Positions 38,477-49,153 of a stretch of DNA of 64,000 nucleotides are shown here, piece by piece. The number at the start of each line of letters is the position of its first letter. Positions within the stretch are counted from its first letter, which is position 1. The DNA is from Burkholderiaceae bacterium (GTDB lineage Bacteria; Pseudomonadota; Gammaproteobacteria; Burkholderiales; Burkholderiaceae_C): NCBI GenBank assembly GCA_019751915.1, contig JAIEMS010000031.1, positions 1-64,000 of the forward strand, read 5' to 3'. Under the pieces are notes generated by a model. The model did not search any database, was not told the DNA's origin, and was given only the letters and a program-made list of their open reading frames with translations. The translations under genes and the position numbers were made by a program.

Positions 38477-38908
38477 TTAGCCTACCTCGTTTTGTGGTGG
38501 CAGTGGGCGCGGACGGCCCTCTGCGTCGATGGCAACATACGTCACCAGCGCCTCGGTGACTTTGATGTAGCGCCCTTGGGCGGTAAAACGCTCGGCATAG
38601 ACCTCGACATCCACCGTCACCGACGTGCGGCCAATGCGCGTGACGCTGGAAAAGAACGACAAAATGTCGCCCACGCGCACCGGCTGTTTGAAAACAAATT
38701 CGTTCACAGCCACCGTTGCCATGCGTCCTTGGGCATAGCGTGCAGGCAAGATAGAACCGGCAATATCGACTTGGGCCATGACCCAGCCGCCAAAAATATC
38801 ACCGTTGGCATTGCAGTCACCGGGCATGGGTACGACCTTGAGTACCAGCTCCTTGTTGGTGGGCAAATGGGTGGGCGTGGCAAGGCAAGGGGCGCTGGAA
38901 GTGGTCAT
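38477..38908 (-). CDS. Acyl-CoA thioesterase (YciA-like)
   Basis: MPGDCNANGDIFGGWVMAQVDIAGSILPARYAQGRMATVAVNEFVFKQPVRVGD. Confidence 0.92.
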   Translation of the reverse strand: MTTSSAPCLATPTHLPTNKELVLKVVPMPGDCNANGDIFGGWVMAQVDIAGSILPARYAQGRMATVAVNEFVFKQPVRVGDILSFFSSVTRIGRTSVTVDVEVYAERFTAQGRYIKVTEALVTYVAIDAEGRPRPLPPQNEVG

Positions 38909-38951
38909 ATGGGCACAATCGCGGTAAGAAGAACTCACAGAATTGTCTCCC

Positions 38952-40790
38952 ATGCGCCACCACGGCCATTCCTCACCACCTCCAGCACCTGACGATCCCC
39001 ACCATAAACGCTCCGATTGGGCCACGCTGTCGCGCTTGTTGCCCTACCTGTGGCAATACAAGTGGCGGGTATTGGCTGCCATCGTTTTCATGCTCAGTGC
39101 CAAGGTTGCCAATGTGGGCGTGCCGGTGCTGCTGAAAAATCTGGTCGATGCCATGAACATCAAGCCCGGCGATCCTTCCACCGTGCTGGTGGTTCCTGCC
39201 GGTTTGTTGTTGGCCTATGGGTTGCTGCGTCTATCGACCTCGCTGTTTACCGAGCTGCGCGAACTGGTGTTTTCCAAAGCGACACAGGGTGCGGCACGCT
39301 CGATTGCACTTCAAACCTTTGAGCACCTGCATGCACTGTCCCTGCGTTTTCACCTAGAGCGCCAGACTGGGGGCATGACGCGCGACATTGAGCGCGGTGT
39401 GCGTGGCATCGAATCGTTGATTTCGTTCTCGCTGTTCAATATTGGTGCCACGCTGATCGAAGTGCTGCTGGTGCTGACGGTGCTGGCAGTCAAGTTTGAT
39501 GCTTGGTTTGCTTGGATTACGCTGGCGGCGCTGGTGTGCTACATCACCTTCACGGTGCTTTTGACCGAGTGGCGCACACAGTTTCGTCGCCAGGCCAACG
39601 AGTTTGATTCGGCAGCGCACAGCAAGGCGGTCGATTCGCTGCTGAACTACGAAACCGTCAAATACTTCAATAACGAGGGCTTTGAAGCCCAGCGTTACGA
39701 CGAGAGTTTGCAACGCTTGCGCACGGCCCGTCTGAAGGCACAAAGCACACTGTCGATGCTCAACACCGGCCAGCAACTGATTATTGGTATTGGACTGGTC
39801 GCGATGCTCTGGCGCGCGACCCAAGGCGTGGTCGATGGTCGCATGACGCTGGGTGATTTGGTCATGGTCAATGCCTTCATGATCCAGCTCTACATTCCGC
39901 TGAATTTTCTGGGCGTGATGTACCGAGAAATCAAACAAAGTTTGACCGATTTGGACAAGATGTTCACCTTGATGGACAGAGAGCGCGAAATCGCTGATGT
40001 CCCCGGCGCACAGCCGCTGGCGCTGGGCAGCGAGGGCGCTTCGGCGGCGTTGGCTCCTGCTGTGCATTTTGAGGATGTCCATTTCGCCTACGATCCCGCA
40101 CGGCCCATTCTGCAAGGCATCAGTTTTGAGATTCCGGCAGGTAAAACCGTGGCCGCGGTCGGGCCATCGGGCTCGGGTAAATCGACGCTGGCCCGGTTGT
40201 TGTTTCGCTTTTACGATATTCAGCAGGGCCGCATCACGATTGCCGGGCAAGAGATTCGCCACGTCACGCAGGCCAGTGTGCGCCAAGCCATTGGCATCGT
40301 GCCGCAAGACACGGTGTTGTTCAACGATACGGTGCAATACAACATCGCTTATGGTCGCCCCAGTGCCAGCCGGGCCGAGGTTGAAGACGCTGCCCGTGCT
40401 GCACGCATCCATGACTTCATTGCCAGCACCCCCAAAGGTTACGAAACCACGGTGGGTGAGCGCGGCCTGAAACTCTCGGGCGGCGAAAAGCAGCGAGTGG
40501 CCATCGCCCGTACTTTGCTGAAGAACCCGCCCATCTTGATTTTTGACGAAGCCACTTCGGCGTTGGACTCGGCCAACGAGCGTGCCATTCAGTCGGAACT
40601 GCAAAGCGTGGCCCACAACAAAACGGCGCTGGTGATTGCCCACCGGCTGTCCACCGTGGTCGATGCCCATGAGATTTTGGTGATGGAGGCTGGACGCATC
40701 ATTGAGCGCGGCACCCACAGCCAACTGTTGGCATTGGGCACACGCTACGCCGGCATGTGGGCGTTGCAGCAAAGCAACGAGGCAAGTTAG
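38952..40790 (+). CDS. ABC transporter permease/ATP-binding protein, Atm1/HmtA-like
   Basis: NYETVKYFNNEGFEAQRYDESL is typical of the Atm1 family; [51 protein letters not shown]. Confidence 0.93.
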   Translation: MRHHGHSSPPPAPDDPHHKRSDWATLSRLLPYLWQYKWRVLAAIVFMLSAKVANVGVPVLLKNLVDAMNIKPGDPSTVLVVPAGLLLAYGLLRLSTSLFTELRELVFSKATQGAARSIALQTFEHLHALSLRFHLERQTGGMTRDIERGVRGIESLISFSLFNIGATLIEVLLVLTVLAVKFDAWFAWITLAALVCYITFTVLLTEWRTQFRRQANEFDSAAHSKAVDSLLNYETVKYFNNEGFEAQRYDESLQRLRTARLKAQSTLSMLNTGQQLIIGIGLVAMLWRATQGVVDGRMTLGDLVMVNAFMIQLYIPLNFLGVMYREIKQSLTDLDKMFTLMDREREIADVPGAQPLALGSEGASAALAPAVHFEDVHFAYDPARPILQGISFEIPAGKTVAAVGPSGSGKSTLARLLFRFYDIQQGRITIAGQEIRHVTQASVRQAIGIVPQDTVLFNDTVQYNIAYGRPSASRAEVEDAARAARIHDFIASTPKGYETTVGERGLKLSGGEKQRVAIARTLLKNPPILIFDEATSALDSANERAIQSELQSVAHNKTALVIAHRLSTVVDAHEILVMEAGRIIERGTHSQLLALGTRYAGMWALQQSNEAS

Positions 40791-40867
40791 CGTTATTTTT
40801 CAAAACTGCAGCAATTGGTGCTCCAATGCTGACACCCTTGCACGCATTACCACCACGGAACATACCC

Positions 40868-41560
40868 ATGAGCATGAAAGAACCCCCGGTTATTTACGGC
40901 ACTGAAGATGTGCTGATCAGTTTGTGCAACTCTGTTACGCGGGTGTTGACCGTTGCCACCCAAAGCACCATTCATTATTCGGGCATGGTGCAGCGCATCA
41001 GCAAAACCTGCCTCAAGCCCGATATTGGCTGCTTTGTGCTGTTTGATGGCGGCTTTTCGGGTCTGGTCATCATTAACTTTTCTGGCGCAGCAGCGATGGA
41101 AATTTACGAGAGCTATATGCTCAGTATGGGAATGTCCAAGAGCGAGTTGGCGACCTCTTTTACCGCCGATGAAGTGGGCAACGTCATGGGCGAGTTGATG
41201 AACCAAGTGGTGGGCGATTTCACTGGCAAAGTGCGCCGCGAGTTGCAAACCCACATCACCCAAAACCAGCCCAAAATGCTGGTGCTCAACAAGCAAGTGA
41301 TGATGAGTGTTGATGCCAACCTCGATAAACCCGAGGCGCGGCGCGTGACTTTTTATACCGGTTCTAACAATATTTTCTATCTGGAACTGGCCATTGACCA
41401 CACCGAATTTATCAAGGTATACGACTTTGAACCGCAGGCAGCCCCCAACCCTGACGAGCTGATTGCCCAAGCACACCTTGCTGCAGCAAATCCACCAGCA
41501 CCAGCGCCGGTCACCAGCAACTCAGATACTGACGATTTGCTGAAGTCTTTGGGCATGTAA
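40868..41560 (+). CDS. DUF3334-like/CheX-like protein
   Basis: DEVGNVMGELMNQVVGDFTGKVRRELQTHI resembles chemotaxis CheX/CheC-type domains; ATG 40868. Confidence 0.65.
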   Translation: MSMKEPPVIYGTEDVLISLCNSVTRVLTVATQSTIHYSGMVQRISKTCLKPDIGCFVLFDGGFSGLVIINFSGAAAMEIYESYMLSMGMSKSELATSFTADEVGNVMGELMNQVVGDFTGKVRRELQTHITQNQPKMLVLNKQVMMSVDANLDKPEARRVTFYTGSNNIFYLELAIDHTEFIKVYDFEPQAAPNPDELIAQAHLAAANPPAPAPVTSNSDTDDLLKSLGM

Positions 41561-41565
41561 AACTG

Positions 41566-41591
41566 AAAAGCCCCGCATTGCGGGGCTTTTG
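41566..41591. terminator. Intrinsic terminator-like hairpin (convergent genes)
   Basis: gaaaagccccgcattgcggggctttt. Confidence 0.85.
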
Positions 41592-41609
41592 TCTACGGGG
41601 CCGGGTTGC

Positions 41610-42647
41610 TTAGTGCTTGCGTGCGGCGATAGATTTTTCTGCCAAATTCACCAAATCAGCACCAATTTGACCTTTCCACTTCTCGACTACTGGGCGGGTG
41701 GCTTTGACAAAAGCTTCGCGTTCGACGGGAGTGAGTTGGGTCACGGTCACACCATTGGCGGCAATCTCTGCAAGCAGCGGCTTGCCTGGTTCGACCACGC
41801 CTTTGCGGGCGATAGCAACCTGTTCTTTACCGGCATCAATGGCCGCTTGCTTGACGATGTCGCGGTCGGCAGGTGTCCAAGAGTTCCAGACTTCTTTGTT
41901 AACGACAAACAGCAGTGGATCGTTCATGTAGCCCCATAGCGTCAGGTGCTTTTGTGCCACGGTGTAGAGCTTGGCGGCCATGTAAACCGATAGTGGGTTT
42001 TCTTGCCCATCGACGGCGCTGCTGGCCATGGCAGGCTGTGCATCGGCCCAGCTCATTTGGGTTGGGTTGGCACCCAGTGCCGTAAAGGTATCGAGGAACA
42101 AGGGCGAGCCTACGACACGAATTTTCATGCCCTTTAAATCTTCGGGGCTGCGAATGGCCTTTTTGGAGTTGGAGATTTCGCGGTAACCGTTCTCGCCCCA
42201 AGCCAGCGGCACCACGCCAGCTTTTTCTAGTGTCTGGAACAAGCTCTTGCCGACCTCGCCTTGCGTCAGGGCATCGGTGGCAGCGTAATCGGGCATTAAA
42301 AAGGGCAGCGAGAACAAATTGAGTTGCTTCACCTGCGGTGACCAGTTGATGGTCGAGCCAATGGCCATATCAATGACCCCTTGGCGCAGCGCCGAGAACT
42401 CGCGCGTCTGATCACCCTGAATCAAAGAAACGCCGGGGTAGAGCTTGATATTGATGCGCCCTTGAGTGCGTTCGCGCACTTTGTTGGCCCACAATTCGCC
42501 GCCCTTGCCCCAAGGGTAGGCAGTGCCCAACACCAGTGACAGGCGGTATTCGCTTTTGTAGGCGCTTTGCTGCGCGAACGTCGGTGCAGTAAATGCCAGT
42601 GCAGCGGCAGCCGCCACTGCGGTGGTCAGAAAGGTACGCAGTTTCAT
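41610..42647 (-). CDS. TRAP transporter substrate-binding protein DctP
   Basis: Signal peptide at MKLRTFLTTAVAAAAALAFTAPTFA; LKGMKIRVVGSPLFLDTFTALGANPTQMSWAD..AVDGQENPLSVY. Confidence 0.95.
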   Translation of the reverse strand: MKLRTFLTTAVAAAAALAFTAPTFAQQSAYKSEYRLSLVLGTAYPWGKGGELWANKVRERTQGRINIKLYPGVSLIQGDQTREFSALRQGVIDMAIGSTINWSPQVKQLNLFSLPFLMPDYAATDALTQGEVGKSLFQTLEKAGVVPLAWGENGYREISNSKKAIRSPEDLKGMKIRVVGSPLFLDTFTALGANPTQMSWADAQPAMASSAVDGQENPLSVYMAAKLYTVAQKHLTLWGYMNDPLLFVVNKEVWNSWTPADRDIVKQAAIDAGKEQVAIARKGVVEPGKPLLAEIAANGVTVTQLTPVEREAFVKATRPVVEKWKGQIGADLVNLAEKSIAARKH

Positions 42648-42702
42648 CGCTTCAAACTCCTTTTTCAGATTGAACACAGGAAAAATTCACCAGACCGCTA
42701 GT

Positions 42703-44001
42703 TCAGTACCCTAGCTGGGCTGGTAGCCACAGTGCCAGCGGTGGAAACGCAATCACCAGCACCATCACCAAGAACATGGCAAATAGCATCCAGCCAACCC
42801 AGCGTACAGTCGATTCCATACGCACCCCGGCAATACGGCACGACACCATCAAATTAACTGCCAGTGGTGGTGTGAACTGACCCAGTGCGACTTTAAGGGT
42901 CAGGATGACACCAAACCAGACCGGATCCCATTGGTAGTGCTGCATGATCGGGAGCAACAAGGGTACGAAGATCAAGAAGATCGAAATGCCGTCGAGAAAC
43001 ATGCCCACTGTCACCAACAGCACAATCAGCAGTGACAGCACGCCATATTCACCCAAGCCAGAATTCACAATGGCTTTTGCTACTGGATCAATGACACCAA
43101 GCGTCGAGAGCGAAAAGGCAAAAATCCCGGCCAGCGATACCACCATCAGAATGACGGCTGACAGCTCACCCGACTCGCGCAGGATGGGGAACAAATCGCG
43201 CACAGTGATGGTGCGGTGGATGAAAATGCCGACGAACAAACCATAAAAAACGGCCACGACTGCTGCTTCGGTAGGTGTAAACCAACCAGCACGCATGCCG
43301 CCCAAAATCAGCACTGGCGCGGCCAGTCCCCACAGCGCTTCGCGCAGACTCTGCCAAAACGGTGGGCGCGGCATGGTCGATTCAAGCGCACCCATTTTGT
43401 GCTTGCGGGACATCCAAACCGCTGGAACAATCAATGCAATGCCAGCCAAAATGCCCGGAATCATCCCCGCAGCAAACAGTGCAGGCACCGAAGCGCCCGG
43501 CACCAGCACCGAGTAGATGATGAAGGCCACTGAAGGCGGAATCAAAATGTCGGTGGCGGCAGCGGCACCCACCACACTGGCAGAGAACGATGGCGGGTAA
43601 CCAGCCCGCGACATAGCGGCGATCATGACACCGCCTACCGCGGCAGCATTGGCTGGCCCTGAGCCAGAAATCCCCCCCAGAAACATGGCCACAGCAATAG
43701 CCACCAAAGGGAGCATGCCGGGGCCACGCCCCACGATAGCGATAGCGAAGTTCACCAGCCGCAGCGCTACGCCAGAGCGGTCAAAAATCGAGCCAACCAG
43801 CACAAACATGGGAATGGCCAGCAGTGGGTATTTGCCCAAACCAGCATAAAAATTTTGCGGCACAGCCAACAGGCCCAGCCATTGGGCATCTGAATTGGCC
43901 ATGGCAATGGCGACGGCACCGGCCAGCCCAAGGGCTGCCCCAATGGGTACGCCAACAAACATCATCGCCAAAAAAGCGACAAACAACAGGGTCGCAATCA
44001 T
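42703..44001 (-). CDS. TRAP transporter large permease DctM
   Basis: GVPIGAALGLAGAVAIAM, ISGSGPANAAAVGGVMI, multi-TM. Confidence 0.95.
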   Translation of the reverse strand: MIATLLFVAFLAMMFVGVPIGAALGLAGAVAIAMANSDAQWLGLLAVPQNFYAGLGKYPLLAIPMFVLVGSIFDRSGVALRLVNFAIAIVGRGPGMLPLVAIAVAMFLGGISGSGPANAAAVGGVMIAAMSRAGYPPSFSASVVGAAAATDILIPPSVAFIIYSVLVPGASVPALFAAGMIPGILAGIALIVPAVWMSRKHKMGALESTMPRPPFWQSLREALWGLAAPVLILGGMRAGWFTPTEAAVVAVFYGLFVGIFIHRTITVRDLFPILRESGELSAVILMVVSLAGIFAFSLSTLGVIDPVAKAIVNSGLGEYGVLSLLIVLLVTVGMFLDGISIFLIFVPLLLPIMQHYQWDPVWFGVILTLKVALGQFTPPLAVNLMVSCRIAGVRMESTVRWVGWMLFAMFLVMVLVIAFPPLALWLPAQLGY

Positions 44002-44552
44002 GGCTGGTCTTCCTGGAAAAACTCCACATCAGGTGTCTTGTTACACCGAATCAACAAACCAATGGCCCGCCATGTAATCAGCGTTGAGAGCACTGGTAAC
44101 CAAATCGAATACCACCACTGCGGCACGCCAATGCCGGGCGAGGTTTCTTCAAAGCGATAGTCGTCCCAGACCACACGCACACTGAGTACGGCAATCAGGC
44201 CAAACAGCAGCGCGACCATTGAGGCACCAAAGCGCGCTAACCCACGTCGCCGGGCACTGGAGCCGCCCTCGGCGTAGTACTCAATGCGAATGTGTTGATC
44301 GCGGGCCACAGCAGCCGAGCCTGCTACCAAAGCCAAAACGATCATCAAAAACACCGAAATTTCTTCTGTCCAAGCAAAAGAAGAACTGGTGAAGTAGCGC
44401 ACCAGCACATTGGCAAAGGTGATGAGGGCCAGTGCCGCCATGACAAGAACGGTCAGCCAGTCTTCAATAGCGAGTGAACGTGGTTCTTTGCCCGAAGGTG
44501 CAGCGGCACCGGGGCAGTCAGCCGCGGGATCGGGAGGGGTAGATGGGGGCAT
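43998..44552 (-). CDS. TRAP transporter small permease DctQ
   Basis: FANVLVRYFTSSSFAWTEEISVFLMIVLALVAGSAAVARDQHIRIEYY; ATGA overlap with dctM. Confidence 0.93.
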   Translation of the reverse strand: MPPSTPPDPAADCPGAAAPSGKEPRSLAIEDWLTVLVMAALALITFANVLVRYFTSSSFAWTEEISVFLMIVLALVAGSAAVARDQHIRIEYYAEGGSSARRRGLARFGASMVALLFGLIAVLSVRVVWDDYRFEETSPGIGVPQWWYSIWLPVLSTLITWRAIGLLIRCNKTPDVEFFQEDQP

Positions 44553-44724
44553 GGGAGCAGAAGGTCAGAAGTCAAAAAACAGTGTGCAAACTCAGGGCGT
44601 GTGTGGGGTAACGCAGTCGCCCAGCCTCAGAGGGTTACGCTAGCCAGAGCAGTGCCGATTATGCGTTCTGCGCTGGTCTGTCGTTGCCGGGGATTTTGCT
44701 TGCGCCGGGGTCGATAATGGGCCA

Positions 44725-45672
44725 ATGGAAACCAAGTGGCTTGAAGACTTTGTCAGTCTGGCGGAGACGCGCAGCTTTAGCCGCTCGGCGCAGTTGCGCC
44801 ATGTCACACAACCGGCATTTTCGCGCCGCATCCAAGCACTGGAGGCGTGGGCGGGTACCGATTTGATTGACCGCAGTAGTTATCCGACACGCCTGACCAC
44901 AGCCGGACGCACACTGTATGAGCAATCGCTTGAGATGTTGCAAGCGCTGCAAAATACCCGCGCCATGCTGCGCGCGCACAGCACACCAGCCCACGAGATG
45001 ATCGATTTCGCGGTGCCGCACACATTGGCATTGACCTTTTTTCCGGTCTGGCTGTCGGGTTTGCGCCAGCGTTTTGGAGCATTCAAAAGCCGACTGATCG
45101 CCTTAAATGTCCATGATGCCGTGCTGCGCTTGGCCGAGGGCCGTTGCGATGTGCTCATTACGTACCACCACGCATCGCAGCCCCTGCCACTAGATGCCCA
45201 GCGCTACGAAATGCTCAGGCTAGGACAAGAAGTGCTGGCACCCTACGCCAAGCCGGGTGCAGATGGACAACCCATGTACCTTTTGCCGGGCCGTGCTCAT
45301 CAGCCCCTGCCTTATCTTGGTTATGCGCCAGAGACTTACTTAGGCCGCATTGCCGATTTGATTCTCAAACAATCGAGCGTCTCTTTGCATTTGGATTGTG
45401 TCTATGAGACTGATATGGCCGAAGGACTCAAGGTGATGGCACTGGAAGGTCACGGGCTGGCTTTTTTGCCCTACAGCGCTGTGGAAAAAGACCTGCGTGC
45501 GCGCAAGCTGGTCAGCGCTGCACCAGCCTCTATGGTCGGCATAGAAGTCACGGTAGAGGTACTTGCATTCCGCGAAAAGCCCACTGGTAAAGAGGCAGCC
45601 AACGGCCCGGCGCAAGCGCTGTGGAGCTACTTGGAAGGCCAAAACGTTGCCCACCAGACGCAGCATGACTGA
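44725..45672 (+). CDS. LysR family transcriptional regulator
   Basis: METKWLEDFVSLAETRSFSRSAQLRHVTQPAFSRRIQALEAWAGTDLIDRS HTH; divergent from TRAP operon. Confidence 0.95.
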   Translation: METKWLEDFVSLAETRSFSRSAQLRHVTQPAFSRRIQALEAWAGTDLIDRSSYPTRLTTAGRTLYEQSLEMLQALQNTRAMLRAHSTPAHEMIDFAVPHTLALTFFPVWLSGLRQRFGAFKSRLIALNVHDAVLRLAEGRCDVLITYHHASQPLPLDAQRYEMLRLGQEVLAPYAKPGADGQPMYLLPGRAHQPLPYLGYAPETYLGRIADLILKQSSVSLHLDCVYETDMAEGLKVMALEGHGLAFLPYSAVEKDLRARKLVSAAPASMVGIEVTVEVLAFREKPTGKEAANGPAQALWSYLEGQNVAHQTQHD

Positions 45673-45853
45673 TTTGGGCTAATTTCGCTGTCTAAATCAG
45701 GGTTTGCACGGTTCTTGCTGTCACCAAAATCGCTGCGCTTTGCTCTATCACGCGGCACAATCGGAGCCATCGGAAACAGTCACCGACACCCATACCCTTG
45801 GTGTTGGGGCTACTCCATTATTTTTTACCGAATCACCCACAAGGAGAGATCCC

Positions 45854-46753
45854 ATGAAGAAACATTTGCTAGCCATCACACTCACAGCCTTGGCTGCGGG
45901 CAGTGTTTTTGCACAGACTGGCGACACATTGGCCAAAATCAAAAGTTCTGGCAGCGTTACTTTGGGGGTGCGTGAATCCTCGGGTTTGGCCTACACGCTG
46001 GGCAATGGCAAGTACGTGGGGTTTCACACCGAGATGGGTGAACGGGTTTTAGCGGACCTGCAAAAGCAATTGGGATTGGGTAAGCTGGACATCAAGTACC
46101 AGCCCGTGACCTCGCAAAACCGTGTCCCGCTGGTCACCAACGGTACCGTTGATTTGGAGTGTGGCTCGACCACCAACAATGCTGCGCGCCAAAAAGATGT
46201 GGCCTTTGCTGTGACGACTTACGTGGAAGAAGTCCGCATCGCCGTCAAAGCCAATTCTGGTATTCAATCGATCAAAGAGTTGAATGGCAAAAACGTGGCG
46301 ACCACCACCGGCACCACTTCTGTGCAGTTGCTGCGCAAAAACGAGCGTGCCAGCGGTATCGACTTCAAGGAAGTCATGGGCAAAGACCATGCCGACAGCT
46401 TTTTGTTGTTAGAAACGGGTCGTGCCGATGCGTTTGTGATGGATGCTTCGATTCTGGCAGGCATCATCTCCAAATCTAAAAACCCGGCTGACTTCAAAAT
46501 TGTCGGCGAGGTGCTCTCCGTCGAACCTATCGCTTGCATGATGCGCAAGGACGATCCCGCCTTTAAGAAGGCCGTGGACGACAGCATTAAGCGCCAGATG
46601 GCCGATGGCTCATTGGCCAAGTTGTACGACAAGTGGTTCATGCAGCCCACACCACCCACTGGCACCAAGGTAGGTTTGCCCTTGTCTGAAGCCACCAAGG
46701 CCGCTTGGGCACACCCCAACGACAAGCCCGTAGAAGACTACGCCAAAAAGTAA
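45854..46753 (+). CDS. gltI: Glutamate/aspartate-type ABC transporter substrate-binding protein
   Basis: MKKHLLAITLTALAAGSVFAQ signal; SGSVTLGVRESSGLAYTLGNGKYVGFHTEMGERV; VDLECGSTTNNAARQKDVAFAVTTY. Confidence 0.92.
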   Translation: MKKHLLAITLTALAAGSVFAQTGDTLAKIKSSGSVTLGVRESSGLAYTLGNGKYVGFHTEMGERVLADLQKQLGLGKLDIKYQPVTSQNRVPLVTNGTVDLECGSTTNNAARQKDVAFAVTTYVEEVRIAVKANSGIQSIKELNGKNVATTTGTTSVQLLRKNERASGIDFKEVMGKDHADSFLLLETGRADAFVMDASILAGIISKSKNPADFKIVGEVLSVEPIACMMRKDDPAFKKAVDDSIKRQMADGSLAKLYDKWFMQPTPPTGTKVGLPLSEATKAAWAHPNDKPVEDYAKK

Positions 46754-46770
46754 TCTGTCCCTATGGACAT

Positions 46771-46806
46771 GCCCCCCTCAAGCGCTGAGTTTGAGGGGGC
46801 TTTTTC
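46771..46806 (+). terminator. Intrinsic terminator/attenuator-like hairpin between gltI and gltJ
   Basis: gcccccctcaa gcgctga gtttgagggggc followed by ttttt. Confidence 0.85.
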
Positions 46807-46830
46807 GTTCGTGTGAGAAAGGGGGCTGTT

Positions 46831-47583
46831 ATGGCCTGGGATTGGCAAGTGTTCTGCGAGGACACGATGGAGCATGCAGCCGTACAGGGCTGCTTTGGCA
46901 AGGGCGGTGATATCACTTACCTTGATTGGATGCTGTCGGCTTGGGGCTGGACGGTATCGGTATCCCTATTAGGGCTGGCACTGGCGTTGGTGCTGGGGTC
47001 GTTGATCGGTACGTTGCGTACCCTGCCAGACAGGCCGACGATTGTGCGTTTGGGTAACGCTTGGGTGGAGCTGTTTCGCAATATTCCATTGCTGGTGCAG
47101 CTTTTTTTTTGGTACCACGTCATCCCGACAATTTTTCCGGCGATGAAAGCGGTGCCGGGCTTTGTGTTGGTGGTGTTGGCGCTGGGTTTTTTTACCTCAG
47201 CACGCATTGCAGAGCAAGTGCGTTCGGGTATTGAAACGTTGCCACGCGGCCAGCGCTATGCGGCCATGGCGATGGGTTTTACCACCTTCCAGAGTTACCG
47301 CTATGTGCTCTTGCCCGCAGCGTTTCGGATGATTATTCCGCCGCTGACCAGTGAGACCATGGGGATTTTCAAAAACTCATCGGTGGCCTTTGCCGTTTCG
47401 GTGACTGAGCTGACCATGTTTGCCATGCAAGCGCAGGAAGAAACCGCCCGTGGCATTGAGATTTATCTGGCGGTTACAGCGCTGTATGTGGTGTCGGCTT
47501 TCACCATCAATCGCATCATGACCTTTATCGAAAAGCGTGTGCGTGTACCAGGCTTGACGGCGGTGGACGCAGGGGGGCACTGA
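46831..47583 (+). CDS. gltJ: Amino acid ABC transporter permease (GltJ-like)
   Basis: Permease EAA region SARIAEQVRSGIETLPRGQRYAAMAMGFTTFQSYRYVLLPAAFRMIIPPLTSE. Confidence 0.9.
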   Translation: MAWDWQVFCEDTMEHAAVQGCFGKGGDITYLDWMLSAWGWTVSVSLLGLALALVLGSLIGTLRTLPDRPTIVRLGNAWVELFRNIPLLVQLFFWYHVIPTIFPAMKAVPGFVLVVLALGFFTSARIAEQVRSGIETLPRGQRYAAMAMGFTTFQSYRYVLLPAAFRMIIPPLTSETMGIFKNSSVAFAVSVTELTMFAMQAQEETARGIEIYLAVTALYVVSAFTINRIMTFIEKRVRVPGLTAVDAGGH

Positions 47584-47584
47584 G

Positions 47585-48250
47585 ATGAATCTCGATTTTT
47601 CCTTTTACAACTGGGATTTGATCAGCAACTTTGTCCTCAAAGGGCTGTATTTCAGCGTCATGTTGACGGTGGTGGCAACCATCGGCGGGGTGCTGTTGGG
47701 CACGGTGCTGGCATTGATGCGACTTTCAGGCAAGAAGTGGCTCGATAAAACTGCCACTATCTACGTCAATGGTATGCGCAGTATCCCACTGGTGATGGTG
47801 ATTTTGTGGGTCTTTTTGTTGGCACCTGTGCTGATTGGCCGACCCATTGGGGCCGAGGTGTCGGCGGTGATTACCTTTATTGCATTTGAGGCCGCTTATT
47901 TCAGCGAAATCATGCGTGCAGGGATTCAGTCGATACCGCGCGGTCAGGTTTTTGCCGGCCAAGCATTGGGCATGACCTACAGCCAAAACATGAAGCTGGT
48001 GGTATTGCCGCAAGCATTTCGCAACATGCTGCCAGTGCTATTGACGCAAACCATCATCTTGTTTCAAGACACCTCTTTGGTTTATGCCATTGGTGCCTAC
48101 GACATGCTCAAGGGTTTTGAGGTTGCAGGCAAAAATTTTGGTCGTCCCATCGAGGCCTATTTGGCTGCAGCGGTGTTTTATTTTGTCATGTGCTATGCGT
48201 TGTCGTGGGCCGTTAAGCGCCTGCACAAAAAAATTGCCATCATCCGTTGA
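47585..48250 (+). CDS. gltK: Amino acid ABC transporter permease (GltK-like)
   Basis: AAYFSEIMRAGIQSIPRGQVFAGQALGMTYSQNMKLVVLPQAFRNMLPVLLTQ. Confidence 0.9.
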   Translation: MNLDFSFYNWDLISNFVLKGLYFSVMLTVVATIGGVLLGTVLALMRLSGKKWLDKTATIYVNGMRSIPLVMVILWVFLLAPVLIGRPIGAEVSAVITFIAFEAAYFSEIMRAGIQSIPRGQVFAGQALGMTYSQNMKLVVLPQAFRNMLPVLLTQTIILFQDTSLVYAIGAYDMLKGFEVAGKNFGRPIEAYLAAAVFYFVMCYALSWAVKRLHKKIAIIR

Positions 48251-48274
48251 GCGGAAAGTGCAAGGAGTTAAAAA

Positions 48275-49012
48275 ATGATCGAACTCAAAAACGTTTCCAA
48301 GTGGTATGGCAACTACCAAGTGCTGACCGATTGCTCGGCCCGTATTGGCAAGGGCGAAGTAGTTGTGGTGTGTGGGCCTTCAGGCTCGGGCAAATCGACT
48401 CTCATCAAAACCATCAATGCCCTTGAACCGATTCAGCAGGGCGAAATCTGGGTAGACCGTGTGCCGCTGCACGACCCGAGTACCAATTTGCCCAAACTGC
48501 GCGCCCACGTGGGTATGGTGTTTCAGCACTTTGAGCTGTTTCCGCATCTGTCAGTGACAGAAAATTTGACGATTGCCCAAATCAAGGTGCTGGGCCGCAA
48601 TGCGGATGAAGCCAAAAAACGCGGTTTGAAGATGCTGGACCGGGTGGGGTTGATAGCGCACAAGGACAAGTTTCCGGGCCAGCTCTCGGGCGGTCAGCAG
48701 CAGCGTGTAGCCATTGCCCGGGCACTGAGCATGGATCCGATTGTGATGTTGTTTGATGAGCCGACTTCGGCACTGGATCCCGAAATGGTCGGTGAAGTGC
48801 TGGACGTGATGGTCGGCTTGGCCAACGAGGGTATGACCATGATGTGCGTTACCCATGAGATGGGCTTTGCACGCAAGGTCAGCAGTCGGGTGATCTTTAT
48901 GGATGTGGGTGGAAAAATTCTGGAAGATTGCTCACGTGAGGAATTTTTTAACAACCCTGATGCTCGCCAACCACGTACCAAAGACTTTTTGAACAAAATC
49001 TTGCAACATTGA
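48275..49012 (+). CDS. gltL: Amino acid ABC transporter ATP-binding protein (GltL-like)
   Basis: [71 protein letters not shown]. Confidence 0.95.
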   Translation: MIELKNVSKWYGNYQVLTDCSARIGKGEVVVVCGPSGSGKSTLIKTINALEPIQQGEIWVDRVPLHDPSTNLPKLRAHVGMVFQHFELFPHLSVTENLTIAQIKVLGRNADEAKKRGLKMLDRVGLIAHKDKFPGQLSGGQQQRVAIARALSMDPIVMLFDEPTSALDPEMVGEVLDVMVGLANEGMTMMCVTHEMGFARKVSSRVIFMDVGGKILEDCSREEFFNNPDARQPRTKDFLNKILQH

Positions 49013-49153
49013 AGGTTGCCCCGTCGCAGCTAAATCGGGCCCCAAGCGGCCCGAACTTCTACAATCGTTGCAGGCCACATCTGGCGTGGATATGCTGGCG
49101 TTGCCACGCCCCGCATGGACAGCGCTTTTCAGATGTCCGACGAAGGAGAACAA

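Noticed and set aside
39354-40772. 472-aa minus-strand ORF opposite the ABC transporter
   Set aside because: Shadow ORF; the plus strand encodes unmistakable Walker/ABC signature motifs.
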